Source of the DNA: Limisphaera sp049537155
GTDB taxonomy: Bacteria > Verrucomicrobiota > Verrucomicrobiia > Limisphaerales > Limisphaeraceae
Direction: 5' to 3'
DNA length: 64,000 nucleotides
Assembly (NCBI RefSeq): GCF_049537155.1
Contig: NZ_JBMVQZ010000003.1
Coordinates: 124,001-188,000 of the forward strand
Under the pieces are notes generated by a model. It was given only the letters and a program-made list of their open reading frames with translations, was not told where the DNA came from and searched no databases. The translations under genes and the position numbers were made by a program. This document shows positions 54,759 to 63,657 of the stretch, piece by piece (position 1 is the stretch's first letter; every line of letters begins with the position of its first letter).

Positions 54759-56942
54759 ATGAAAAGCGGAATCCCCATGAACATCGATCGAATCATCCGC
54801 AGACTTGCGTGCGCCGTCCTCGGCGTCTCTCTCACCACCACCACCGCAGCGGCCCTGCGCATCGAACCGGGTCCACCGCCCGGACCGCGGCCGGAACCCC
54901 CGCCGGGTGAACCCCTCGGGGTTGTCCGGCTTGAATCCCCCCATTTGCAGCCCCTGCAGGGCGACCGGGCCCTTTCTCTGGATCGTTTGTTCTTCGTCAC
55001 CCCCCGGGGCCGGGTCTGGCTCCCGCGCGAACTGAGTCTCACCGCCCAGGCCGATGGCAACCGGACCATGGAACGCACCTGGACAGCCCCGGAAGGCCGC
55101 ACCGTGCGTATCCGCGTTGAAAACGACGGATCCCACTTCCGCGTGCGCCTTCGTGCCGAGCCGGCCGATGACGTGCTCGGCTGGGGCGCCAGCATCCTCG
55201 TCGGACCCGGGGAATACTTCACCGGCCTCATGGAACGGGTCGTGGACGGCCCCCAGCAGGCATCCTGGGCCCCGGGCATCCAGGCGGCCATGAACCTGCG
55301 CGGCCAGACCGTGGACATGATCCTCAAACCCACCACCTCGGTGTACGCACCGTTCCACCTCTCCTCACGCGGGTACGCCGTGCTCGTCGAAACTGAATGG
55401 CCGGGCTTTTACGACTTCTGCGTGACCGACACCAACCGCGTCCATCTGGGCTTTGAAGGACCGCACCTGACCCTGCGGGTGTACACCGCCCCCGCTCCGG
55501 CAGACCTCGTCAAGGCCCACGCGCTCGAAACCGGGCCACCCGTCCTGCCGCCCCGCTGGATGTTCCGTCCCTGGCGCTGGCGCGACGAACACCGGCAACG
55601 CGACACCTACTACGACGGCACACCGGTGACCGGCCCCTTCAATTCGGAAATGATGGAAGACATCCTCATGATGCGCGCCTTCGGCATCCCGTGCGGCGTC
55701 TATTGGATTGATCGTCCGTGGGGACCGGGCCGACTCGGCTACGACGATTTCGAAATCGACCCCAGGCGCCTCCCCAACTTCGCCGATTCCATCCGTTGGC
55801 TGGCCGAGCAGGATATTCGGATGGTCCTCTGGATCGGGCCCTTCTACCAGGGCCACATGGCCACCAATGCACTGGAACGGGGCTGGAACCTTCCCGGACA
55901 ACCCCCGTGGCCTAACAACTGGCCCTTGGTGGACTTCACCCATCCCGCCGCGCGCGCCTACTGGCAGGAGGGGGTCGCCAAACTGCTCCGGCTCGGCGTG
56001 GCCGGGTTCAAACTCGACCGTGCCGAGGAAGACATCCCCGAAACCGGCCCCTGGCGCGTGCACGACGGCCGGTCCATCCGGCAAAACCGCAACATCTATC
56101 CGGTTCTCTATCTCGAGGCGGCCCATGAAGTGGCCCGCAAATACCGCGGCCACGATTTCGTCCTCATGCCACGGGCCGCCTACACCGGCAGCACCCGATA
56201 CGGCGTCTTCTGGGGAGGCGACATCGGCGGGACACAGGAAGGTCTGCGCGCCTCCATCATCGCCGTTCAACGGTCGGCCGTCATGGGCTATCCCTTCTGG
56301 GGCTCCGACACCTGCGGCTACAACCAGCAACTGCTCGAGCAGGAAGTCTGCGCCCGCTGGCTGGCCTTCAGCTGTTTCACCCCCATCTTCGAGGTCGGCC
56401 CCACCCGCAACGTCGGATTCTGGAACCTGCCGCGCGACCCCTCCTACGACACCGTCCTCATCGCCGCCTGGCGCCTGTACGCCCGGCTCCACGACCGCCT
56501 CGCCGACTACGGCTGGGCCGCCGCCCTCGAAGCCCATCACACCGGCATGCCCGTGGTACGGCCCCTGTTTCTGCTCGATCCCGGTGCACCGGCCGCATGG
56601 TCCAACTGGTGGACCTACGCCTACGGCCCGGACCTGATCGTCTCACCCATCTGGGAAAAAGGCCGGCGCCAACAGGAGGTCTACCTCCCCTCCGGACATC
56701 GCTGGCGCGACGCCTGGCATCCCGGGCGCATTCACGACGGCGGTCAGACCATCACCGTCACCGCTGAAATTCACCAGATCCCCATCTTCATCCGCGAGGG
56801 TTCCCCGCTCGAATTGGGCGACCTCAACCGCGAATGGCAGGACGCTCTCCGAATCGCCGAACAACGTCCCGACCTCAAAACGCTCGACGCCGAGGTCCGG
56901 CTGTGGTTCGAATCCCGCAAGAACCATCCGCGTCACCCGTGA
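54759..56942 (+). CDS. secreted GH31 alpha-glycosidase (alpha-glucosidase/xylosidase type)
   Basis: A 727-residue protein with signal peptide (LACAVLGVSLTTTTAAA), an N-terminal beta-sandwich and the GH31 TIM barrel. The nucleophile is Asp in GFKLDRAEED near residue 417 and the acid/base Asp is in WGGDIGGTQEG near residue 485. Other GH31 hallmarks are PPRWMFRPWRWRDEHR, CGVYWIDRPWGPGRLGYDDF and MGYPFWGSDTCGY. Substrate among the many GH31 activities cannot be assigned; the neighbouring rhamnosidases suggest a side chain on a rhamnose-rich polymer. An alternative start is at 54777. Confidence 0.85.
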   Translation: MKSGIPMNIDRIIRRLACAVLGVSLTTTTAAALRIEPGPPPGPRPEPPPGEPLGVVRLESPHLQPLQGDRALSLDRLFFVTPRGRVWLPRELSLTAQADGNRTMERTWTAPEGRTVRIRVENDGSHFRVRLRAEPADDVLGWGASILVGPGEYFTGLMERVVDGPQQASWAPGIQAAMNLRGQTVDMILKPTTSVYAPFHLSSRGYAVLVETEWPGFYDFCVTDTNRVHLGFEGPHLTLRVYTAPAPADLVKAHALETGPPVLPPRWMFRPWRWRDEHRQRDTYYDGTPVTGPFNSEMMEDILMMRAFGIPCGVYWIDRPWGPGRLGYDDFEIDPRRLPNFADSIRWLAEQDIRMVLWIGPFYQGHMATNALERGWNLPGQPPWPNNWPLVDFTHPAARAYWQEGVAKLLRLGVAGFKLDRAEEDIPETGPWRVHDGRSIRQNRNIYPVLYLEAAHEVARKYRGHDFVLMPRAAYTGSTRYGVFWGGDIGGTQEGLRASIIAVQRSAVMGYPFWGSDTCGYNQQLLEQEVCARWLAFSCFTPIFEVGPTRNVGFWNLPRDPSYDTVLIAAWRLYARLHDRLADYGWAAALEAHHTGMPVVRPLFLLDPGAPAAWSNWWTYAYGPDLIVSPIWEKGRRQQEVYLPSGHRWRDAWHPGRIHDGGQTITVTAEIHQIPIFIREGSPLELGDLNREWQDALRIAEQRPDLKTLDAEVRLWFESRKNHPRHP

Positions 56943-56944
56943 AG

Positions 56945-59632
56945 ATGACCAACTCCCACAAACTCCGTGAACATGCCCCGGCCGGGCCGTTCCACCTTGC
57001 CTGTGCGGTCCTGCTCCTCGGGAGCCTCCTCACGCACGCGACACAGCCGACCCGCCAACCCGCTCCCAAACCACTCTACCGCGATCCGGTCCACGACGGC
57101 GCCGCCGATCCGGTCGTCGTTTGGAATCCCCACCGCCACCGCTGGTGGATGTTCTACACGAACCGCCGCGCCAACGCCACCAACGCACCCGGTGTTTCCT
57201 GGGTCCACGGCACCCGCATCGGCATCGCCGAATCGCCCGACCACGGCCGTTCCTGGCATTACCTCGGCACCGCCGACATTCAACTGCCGCCCGGGTACGG
57301 CGGGGACCAGTCCACCCACTGGGCGCCCGAAGTCATCACCGACCCGGACGGGCTCCACCACATGTTCCTCACCGTCGTGCCCGGGATCTTCACCGACTGG
57401 AACCATCCCCGCGCCATCGTTCACCTCACCAGCACCAACCTCCGCTCCTGGCACTATCAGCAGCGCCTGCAGCTCGCCTCCGACCGCGTCATCGACGCCT
57501 GCGTGCTCCGCCTGCCGGACGGCACCTGGCGCCTCTGGTACAACAACGAACGTGACCGCAAATCCATCTACTTCGCGGACAGCCCCGATCTCCGCAGCTG
57601 GACCGACCGCGGCAAAACCGTCGGCGATCAACCCGGTGAAGGCCCCAAGGTCTTCCGCTGGCACGATCACTACTGGATGATCACCGACGTCTGGCGCGGC
57701 CTGGCCGTCTACCGCTCCACCAACGCACTCGACTGGACGCGGCAACCGCACGACCTCCTCGCCCAACCCGGTCAGGGCCCCGACGACGGCGTCATCGGCC
57801 AGCACCCCGATGTCGTCGTCTCCGGCCATCGCGCCTTCCTCTTCTACTTCACCCATCCCGGCCGCCGCGGCCCCGACGCACGCAGGGACGGCTACGAACA
57901 GCGCCGATCCTCCATCCAGGTCGTCGAACTGCTCTACACCAACGGCTGGCTCCACTGCGACCGCGACGCACCCACCTACATCGAACTCGTCCCGCCACCT
58001 CCGCTCACCGCCCTGCCGGCGCCCTTCCCGGTACGGATCGAGGTGGACACCGCCCGGCCCGGACAGCCCTGGCCGCCTGTCTGGCGCTTCTTCGGCTGCG
58101 ACGAGCCCAACTACGTCTACATGCCCAACGGCCGCAAACTGCTGGCCCGCCTCGGCGAACTCCGGCCCGACCAGGTTTATTTCCGATCCCACAACCTCCT
58201 CACCAGCGGCGACGGCACGCCCGACCTGAAATGGGGTTCCACCGGTGCGTATCGCGAGGACGAACAGGGTCGGCCCGTTTACGACTGGACCATCCTCGAC
58301 CGCATCTTCGACACCTACCGCGAATGCCGCGTCCGGCCCTACGTTCAGATCGGTTTCATGCCCCGGGACCTCTCCGTCCGGCCCGAACCCTACCGGCACC
58401 ACTGGCGACCCGGCATGCCTTACGACGCCATCTACACCGGCTGGGCCTACCCGCCCAAGGATTACCAGAAATGGGCCGATCTGGTGTACGCCTGGGCCCG
58501 CCATTGCGTGGAACGATACGGACCGGAAGAGGTCGAACAGTGGTACTGGCAGGTCTGGAACGAACCCAACATCGGTTACTGGCAGGGCTCGCGCGAGGAG
58601 TTCTTCCGTCTGCACGACCTGGCCGTGGACGCCGTCCGTCGCGCCCTGCCCACCGCACGCGTCGGCGGACCTGACGTGGCCGGCAGCGGCGGCCGGTTCA
58701 TGGAAGCCTTCCTTGAACACTGCCTGCGCGGCACCAACCACGCCACCGGGGGGCGCGGCACCCCGCTGGATTTCGTCTCCTTCCACGCCAAGGGCGCACC
58801 CGTCCACACCAACGGCCACGTCCGCATGGGCCTGCACGTGCACCTCCGGACCATTCGCGACGGGTTCCAACTGCTCAACCGTTTCCCCGAACTCCGCAAC
58901 ACCCCGGTTGTCATCGGTGAGTCCGATCCCGAAGGATGCGCCGCCTGCCAGGGGCCCCAACTGGGTTACCGCAACGGAACCCTCTACGCCTCGTACACCG
59001 CCGCCAGCTTCCCCCGCATCCTCGAACTGGCCCACCGGCATCAGATCCGGCTCGAAGGCGTCCTCACCTGGGCCTTCACCTTCGAAGACCAGCCACCTTT
59101 CGCAGGGTTCCGCCAGCTGGCCAGCGACGGCATCGACCTGCCCGTGCTCAACGTCTTCCGCATGTTCAGCCGCATGGACGGCCGCGAACTGCCCGCCCAC
59201 AGCACCGGCGCCGTCCCGCTCGACACCATCCTCCGCCACGGCGTGCGCGAGGCGCCCGACGTGGGCGTCGTGGCCACCGGCTCCACAAACAGCCTTCACC
59301 TCCTGGTCTGGCACTATCACGATGACGACCTGCCCGGCCCGCCGGCCCATGTCACACTCATCCTCGGCGGTCTGCCGGCGTCCTGGACACACCTGAAACT
59401 CCTCCACCACCGCGTGGACGACGAACACAGCAACGCCTACGCCGAGTGGATCCGCCTGGGCCGGCCCAACCCGCTGACACCTGAACAACGCGCCCGGCTC
59501 GAGGCCGTCTCCGCCCCGACCCCATACGAACCGCCGCGCCCCCTGAGCGCGGACGGCGGCGAGGTGTCGATCGAGTTCGTCCTGCCCCGTCAGGGTGTCT
59601 CCCTCCTCAGCTTCGTGCCTTCCGACTCTTGA
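56945..59632 (+). CDS. GH43-like beta-propeller fused to a GH39 glycosidase
   Basis: An 895-residue secreted protein. After the signal peptide (HLACAVLLLGSLLTHATQ) residues ~45-370 are a beta-propeller similar to GH43/GH32 (DPVHDGAADPVVVWNPHRHR, THWAPEVITDPDG, WYNNERDRKS). Residues ~379-700 are a GH39 barrel with the acid/base Glu in WQVWNEPNIGYW (about residue 540) and the nucleophile Glu in VVIGESDPEG (about 658). A C-terminal beta domain follows. GH39 enzymes include beta-xylosidases and alpha-iduronidases. The same two-module scheme, propeller plus a second catalytic module, occurs in the gene at 52889. The ATG at 56945 is 2 nt after the GH31 stop. Confidence 0.82.
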   Translation: MTNSHKLREHAPAGPFHLACAVLLLGSLLTHATQPTRQPAPKPLYRDPVHDGAADPVVVWNPHRHRWWMFYTNRRANATNAPGVSWVHGTRIGIAESPDHGRSWHYLGTADIQLPPGYGGDQSTHWAPEVITDPDGLHHMFLTVVPGIFTDWNHPRAIVHLTSTNLRSWHYQQRLQLASDRVIDACVLRLPDGTWRLWYNNERDRKSIYFADSPDLRSWTDRGKTVGDQPGEGPKVFRWHDHYWMITDVWRGLAVYRSTNALDWTRQPHDLLAQPGQGPDDGVIGQHPDVVVSGHRAFLFYFTHPGRRGPDARRDGYEQRRSSIQVVELLYTNGWLHCDRDAPTYIELVPPPPLTALPAPFPVRIEVDTARPGQPWPPVWRFFGCDEPNYVYMPNGRKLLARLGELRPDQVYFRSHNLLTSGDGTPDLKWGSTGAYREDEQGRPVYDWTILDRIFDTYRECRVRPYVQIGFMPRDLSVRPEPYRHHWRPGMPYDAIYTGWAYPPKDYQKWADLVYAWARHCVERYGPEEVEQWYWQVWNEPNIGYWQGSREEFFRLHDLAVDAVRRALPTARVGGPDVAGSGGRFMEAFLEHCLRGTNHATGGRGTPLDFVSFHAKGAPVHTNGHVRMGLHVHLRTIRDGFQLLNRFPELRNTPVVIGESDPEGCAACQGPQLGYRNGTLYASYTAASFPRILELAHRHQIRLEGVLTWAFTFEDQPPFAGFRQLASDGIDLPVLNVFRMFSRMDGRELPAHSTGAVPLDTILRHGVREAPDVGVVATGSTNSLHLLVWHYHDDDLPGPPAHVTLILGGLPASWTHLKLLHHRVDDEHSNAYAEWIRLGRPNPLTPEQRARLEAVSAPTPYEPPRPLSADGGEVSIEFVLPRQGVSLLSFVPSDS

Positions 59633-59924
59633 CGGGGCCTTCGTGGCTGCGCGCCATATCGGGGGACCTGCAAAGGCTCGAAGAAATAAGGCTGCATCCG
59701 CACCTTTCATCATGGCTCGCTGCACGCCGCAGGAACCCCGCGGCTCCGGAGCCTCTGCGCGGCCCGACCCATTCCCCGGCCCGCAAACCCCCTCAAACCG
59801 GACCGGCGGCCCATCCGGAAACCACCCGGCCGGACCTTGCCCTTTTGCCGAAGTTTCATACCTTGACACCGCATCGGGTGATTTGCGGATTTCGGCCCGC
59901 AAGCGCCCTCACGGGAATCGGCAC

Positions 59925-60959
59925 ATGAGCTTCCGTTTCTGGCGCAGAGTTCGCATTCTGCCGGGTCTCACCCTCAACCTCAGCAAGTCCGGAGCATCCC
60001 TCTCTGTGGGACCCCCCGGCGCGAAACTTACTTTTGGACCCAAAGGCACCCGCGCGACTGTCGGCATCCCCGGCACCGGGATGTACTACACCACGACGAT
60101 GCCCAGGGCCAAAACCACCGGCAACCGGACAGCTTCGGTCCAGCCGGTCTCCCTACCCAACCTCAAGGACAAGCTCACCCTGGGTTTCTTCGAGCGCCTG
60201 GTCACGCCCAACGACGAGGAAGCGTTCGTGGACGGATGCCGGGAACTCGTTTTCGGTTCCAGAAGCGCCGCGCTGGAGCATTTCAAACGGGCCCTTCACC
60301 TGGCGGATTGCGCCTTCTGCGCCGGCCTGCTGGCACTGGAACAGCGACAATACGCGTCGGCCGTCGAATGGTTGAAAAGGGCCGCCCAAAACGCAGCCGG
60401 CCTGGGCAGGCTCTTCGCCAAATACGGCCTGACGAGCCTGACCGAGCTTCCCATCACGGAAACGCTGCGAGCCTGCATCCAGCCCGACCTGTGCGGCACC
60501 TGGCTGGCCCTTGTGGAAGCCTACCAACAAACAGGCCAGGTACGGGAGGCCCGATATTGCCTTGAACAACTGCTCCGACTCGCACCCGATGACCCCGTGG
60601 TCCGCGTCTCACTGGCCGAAGTGCTCTGGGAAGCCGCTCCCAACGACCCTGACCACGCCAGGCAGATCCTGGAAGTCACGGGTAACCTGGGCAACGACAC
60701 GCCGGTTCACACCGCGCTGCTCCTCTACAAGGCACGCGCCCTTCGCGCGCTGGGCTTGTACCAGGGCGCATGCGAGGTTCTGAACCTCGCTCTTCGACGC
60801 AAACAGGATCGCCCGGAAGACCTGCTCCGGGCGCTCCGTTACGAGCGCGTCCTGGTGTACGAGGCCCTCGGCCAGGCCGCCCGGGCCCGCCGCGAGCTCG
60901 AATGCATCTACGCCGAGGATCCCGACTACCAGGACGTGGCCGCCCGACTCGGCCTCTGA
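59925..60959 (+). CDS. DUF4236 plus TPR-repeat protein
   Basis: A 344-residue protein. Residues 1-55 form a DUF4236 domain (SFRFWRRVRILPGLTLNLSKSG, SLSVGPPGAKLTFGPKGTRATVGIPGTGMYYT), a small beta domain often found at the start of membrane-associated proteins. The rest is TPR-like helical repeats (AALEHFKRALHLADC, QVREARYCLEQLLRLAPDDP, GLYQGACEVLNLALRRKQ). No signal peptide or transmembrane helix is seen. Function unknown. It begins a run of small genes; the next start is 14 bp downstream. Confidence 0.75.
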   Translation: MSFRFWRRVRILPGLTLNLSKSGASLSVGPPGAKLTFGPKGTRATVGIPGTGMYYTTTMPRAKTTGNRTASVQPVSLPNLKDKLTLGFFERLVTPNDEEAFVDGCRELVFGSRSAALEHFKRALHLADCAFCAGLLALEQRQYASAVEWLKRAAQNAAGLGRLFAKYGLTSLTELPITETLRACIQPDLCGTWLALVEAYQQTGQVREARYCLEQLLRLAPDDPVVRVSLAEVLWEAAPNDPDHARQILEVTGNLGNDTPVHTALLLYKARALRALGLYQGACEVLNLALRRKQDRPEDLLRALRYERVLVYEALGQAARARRELECIYAEDPDYQDVAARLGL

Positions 60960-60972
60960 AGAACCGTGCAAC

Positions 60973-61965
60973 ATGACCTCCTCCCCGGTGCCTCGAACTG
61001 CCACCCTGTCCCCGGAGGTCCGCAACCGCGCACGCGGCTGTCTCCTGGGCCAGCTCGCCGGCGACGCGCTCGGGAGCCAGGTTGAGTTCCTTGACCCCGG
61101 AGAAATCCACCAACTCCATCCCACGGGCCTGCGCGACCTGCAGGACGGGGGAACCTGGGACACAATCGCGGGCCAACCCACGGATGATTCGGAAATGGCC
61201 CTCGCCCTGGCACGTTGCCTGGTGCGACATCGGCGGTATGACGCCCGACTGGTTCGATCCGCATATTGCGCATGGCTTGAGTCCGGACCGTTCGACTGCG
61301 GACGGACCGTCCGGCGGGGATTGAAGGGCGCCCCGGACCCGGAAAGCCAGGCCAACGGCGCACTGATGCGCATCAGTCCCCTCGGCATCTTCGGCGCCTT
61401 TGTTCCACCAGAGACCCTGGCATCCTGGGCCCGCGCGGACGCCGCCCTCACCCATCCGCATCCCGTTTGCGTCGAGGCCAACGCACTGTTCGCCTGCACC
61501 CTGGCCCGCGCGATCGCCACCGGTCCCACCCCGGAATCGCTCTATGCCGACCTGCTTGCCCGGAGCCGGGCACCAGCGGTCCCCGCCCCTTTGCAGCAGG
61601 CCGTCCTCGACGCCCGCACTGCCCCGCCACCAAACTTCCTACACCAGGGAGGCTGGGTCCTGATCGCCTTCTCAAACGCCATCTACCAGCTCCTCCACGC
61701 ATCCACACCCGAAGAAGCGATCGTGGACACGGTCATGCGCGGGGGCGACACGGACACGAATGCCGCCATCTGCGGCGCCCTGTTGGGCGCCGTGCACGGC
61801 GTGGAAGCTCTGCCCGGTCGCTGGGTCCAAACCATCCTTCAGTGCCGGCCTGACGCCGCGTGTGCCGGGGTGCACCAGCCGCGGCCCCGCGTCTACTGGC
61901 CGGTGGACGCCCTCGAACTGGCCGACGCCCTGGTTTTGGGCCCTTCCTCCACCGGCACCGTCTGA
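60973..61965 (+). CDS. ADP-ribosylglycohydrolase (DraG-like)
   Basis: Removes ADP-ribose from a modified protein or nucleic acid. The 330-residue helical protein has the di-metal motifs: GCLLGQLAGDALG, QPTDDSEMALALARC and RGGDTDTNAAICGALLGAV. The spacing is typical of the DraG/ARH family. Targets vary (nitrogenase reductase, toxin adducts, others) and no partner ADP-ribosyltransferase is visible in the window. It follows the DUF4236 gene closely and may be cotranscribed. Confidence 0.88.
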   Translation: MTSSPVPRTATLSPEVRNRARGCLLGQLAGDALGSQVEFLDPGEIHQLHPTGLRDLQDGGTWDTIAGQPTDDSEMALALARCLVRHRRYDARLVRSAYCAWLESGPFDCGRTVRRGLKGAPDPESQANGALMRISPLGIFGAFVPPETLASWARADAALTHPHPVCVEANALFACTLARAIATGPTPESLYADLLARSRAPAVPAPLQQAVLDARTAPPPNFLHQGGWVLIAFSNAIYQLLHASTPEEAIVDTVMRGGDTDTNAAICGALLGAVHGVEALPGRWVQTILQCRPDAACAGVHQPRPRVYWPVDALELADALVLGPSSTGTV

Positions 61966-62007
61966 AACGCTCCCGCCCCCCACGCACGGACCCGGCCCGG
62001 CCACTGC

Positions 62008-62013
62008 TTGACC
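62008..62013 (+). promoter_or_regulatory. -35-like element of the padR promoter
   Basis: TTGACC at 62008-62013 matches the -35 consensus at five positions. TACGAC at 62031-62036, 17 bp on, is a weak -10 and overlaps the dyad operator. The implied start is near 62043, giving a leader of about 16 nt. Confidence 0.45.
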
Positions 62014-62028
62014 ATCCCCCGGCCCTGG

Positions 62029-62058
62029 ATTACGACTTCCGACGTCGAGCATCGTAAT
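62029..62058. promoter_or_regulatory. 30-bp dyad, likely PadR autoregulatory operator
   Basis: ATTACGA (62029-62035) and TCGTAAT (62052-62058) are inverted repeats; the palindrome CGACGTCG (62040-62047) has the same centre. The whole 30-bp element is two-fold symmetric and ends right at the padR start codon. PadR regulators commonly repress their own promoter through such dyads; binding here is inferred. Confidence 0.65.
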
Positions 62059-62391
62059 ATGCAGGATCCGGACAAAACCCTGGCCCGCGAAGTGCTCCTG
62101 GCCTTTTGGAAGGTTCACATCCTCCATCACGCCGCCACCCGGCCGGTGCACGGCCAATGGATGATTACCGAACTGCGCCGGCATGGTTACGACATCAGCC
62201 CCGGCACGCTCTACCCCCTGCTCCGCCGCATGGAGCGACTCGGCTGGCTCAAGAGCAAAACCGACCCCCGCGGAGGCAAGCGCGCCCGCAAGGATTATCG
62301 CCTCACGCCGGCAGGGGCCAGGATCCTGGTCCAGCTGCGACAACAGATCCGCGAGCTGTACGCGGAGGTCGTCGCAGAAGCCAACGCTTGA
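62059..62391 (+). CDS. PadR-family transcriptional regulator
   Basis: A 110-residue winged-helix regulator of the PadR type. The DNA-binding part is LLAFWKVHILHHAATRPVHGQWMITELRRHGYDISPGTLYPLLRRMERLGWLK and the C-terminal helix ends ELYAEVVAEANA. PadR proteins respond to phenolic or other small ligands. The ATG at 62059 is used; a TTG at 62008 is in frame but lies in the promoter. No ribosome-binding site precedes the ATG, so initiation could be weak or leaderless-like. The DoxX gene follows by 64 bp. Confidence 0.85.
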   Translation: MQDPDKTLAREVLLAFWKVHILHHAATRPVHGQWMITELRRHGYDISPGTLYPLLRRMERLGWLKSKTDPRGGKRARKDYRLTPAGARILVQLRQQIRELYAEVVAEANA

Positions 62392-62455
62392 GGTCCCATG
62401 AACCTCCGACCCTTTCTCGAGACACCCTCCACCATCCGGAGGCTTGAATGACACC

Positions 62456-62971
62456 ATGAACTCCCGATCCGAACCCCAGGGTCCCCCGGCGAGCGCCCGT
62501 TGCCCGGCCGGGCTGGCCCGGCTCTGTTCCAGTCGGATGCCGGCGTCCGTCACTCTGATCCGCCTGATGGTGGGCGCGGTCTTTCTCTCCGAGGGCATCC
62601 AGAAGTTCCTGTTTCCAGCCGAGGTCGGCAGCGGGCGTTTTGCGCGGATCGGCCTGCCGCACCCGGAGCTGCTCGCCCCGCTGGTGGGAGGGTTCGAAGT
62701 GGTTTGCGGCGCTCTGGTCCTGCTCGGCCTGCTGACACGTCTGGCGGTGATCCCGCTGCTCGTGATCATGGGCGTGGCCCTGGCCACCACCAAGATCCCG
62801 ATCCTGTTGGAATCCGGCTTCTGGAAAATGGCGCACGAGGCCCGCACCGACTTTGCCATGACCTTGGGCAGCCTTTTTCTGCTCCGGGTGGGCGCGGGCT
62901 CCTGGTCGCTCGATGCCCGACTGGCTGCCCGTCTCTCCCGCCAACCATCCACCAGGGAACACTCACCATGA
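62456..62971 (+). CDS. DoxX-family membrane protein
   Basis: A 171-residue membrane protein with about four helices, beginning with SVTLIRLMVGAVFLSEGIQKFLFP, then LVGGFEVVCGALVLLGLLTRLAVIPLLVIMGVALAT. The motif EGIQKFLFP-EVGSGRFARIGLP is typical of DoxX. Members are associated with thiosulfate:quinone oxidoreductase or redox/stress complexes. The start at 62456 (MNSRSEP) is preceded by GGAGG 13 nt upstream and by a tiny ATGACACCATGA frame; a TTG at 62444 is another option. It overlaps the next gene by 4 nt. Confidence 0.82.
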   Translation: MNSRSEPQGPPASARCPAGLARLCSSRMPASVTLIRLMVGAVFLSEGIQKFLFPAEVGSGRFARIGLPHPELLAPLVGGFEVVCGALVLLGLLTRLAVIPLLVIMGVALATTKIPILLESGFWKMAHEARTDFAMTLGSLFLLRVGAGSWSLDARLAARLSRQPSTREHSP

Positions 62972-63657
62972 ACACCTGCGTACACCAGCAAAACCAATCG
63001 CCGCACCCGTCGCCCGGCCAGATCCCGGAGACGCGAGGGGAAACCCTGACCAACCGGCCCCCCGGCTGCCGCGGTGCATTCCGGCGCCTCGGTTCCTGCC
63101 GCGCACCTGTCCGCCCCGGACGAAGATGGGTCCCTCCGTTGGCTCTCACGGCCGCAGCATCGGCAGTGCTCGCCCTGACGTGCGGATGCAGCACCGCCCT
63201 GCGGGAGCCGCCCGGCAACCTTCACCAGACCGTGGCCCCGAAGGCTTTCTACCTGCCCAACGCCGAGGCGTCCCAAATCGTCAGTGTCAGCACCAACCAG
63301 CTGGCTGCCGTCGAAATCCCGGTCCACACCCAGCACGTGGCCGTGAAGGAAGGAGGACCGCAGGAGACGATCGAGCGGTTCGGAGAGGTGTACGCGTTCG
63401 TGCCGAGTTTCTTTGCGGTTCACCGCAACGAACCGACGCGCATCCGATTCCGGAATCTCCAGCCCGACGACCACCATGGTTTCATGCTGATGGATCCGCG
63501 GGGACGCGTATTGATGAACCTCTGGCTGCCACCACTGGAGGAGCTCAGCTACGTTTTCACCTTCCACGAGGAAGGGCTTTACCGCTTCGTCTGTTCCTTT
63601 CATCCCACCGTCATGTGGGGCCAGCTACTGGTGTTACCCGCGCGAGTCGGCGAATGA
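62968..63657 (+). CDS. blue-copper (cupredoxin)-like lipoprotein
   Basis: A 229-residue exported protein. A long basic N-terminus (~50 residues) precedes a hydrophobic segment and a possible lipobox (AVLALTCGCS). The C-terminal ~100 residues are a cupredoxin fold with type 1 copper ligands: His in PDDHHGFMLMD and Cys, His and Met in VCSFHPTVMWGQLLVL. This C-x2-H-x3-M spacing fits a mononuclear blue-copper site. An electron-transfer role in a periplasmic chain is likely, possibly with the DoxX protein. Overlaps doxX and the chromate transporter by 4 nt each. Confidence 0.72.
   Translation: MNTCVHQQNQSPHPSPGQIPETRGETLTNRPPGCRGAFRRLGSCRAPVRPGRRWVPPLALTAAASAVLALTCGCSTALREPPGNLHQTVAPKAFYLPNAEASQIVSVSTNQLAAVEIPVHTQHVAVKEGGPQETIERFGEVYAFVPSFFAVHRNEPTRIRFRNLQPDDHHGFMLMDPRGRVLMNLWLPPLEELSYVFTFHEEGLYRFVCSFHPTVMWGQLLVLPARVGE

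Noticed and set aside
62398..62451. 17-codon frame between padR and doxX
   Set aside because: No ribosome-binding site and no recognisable peptide.
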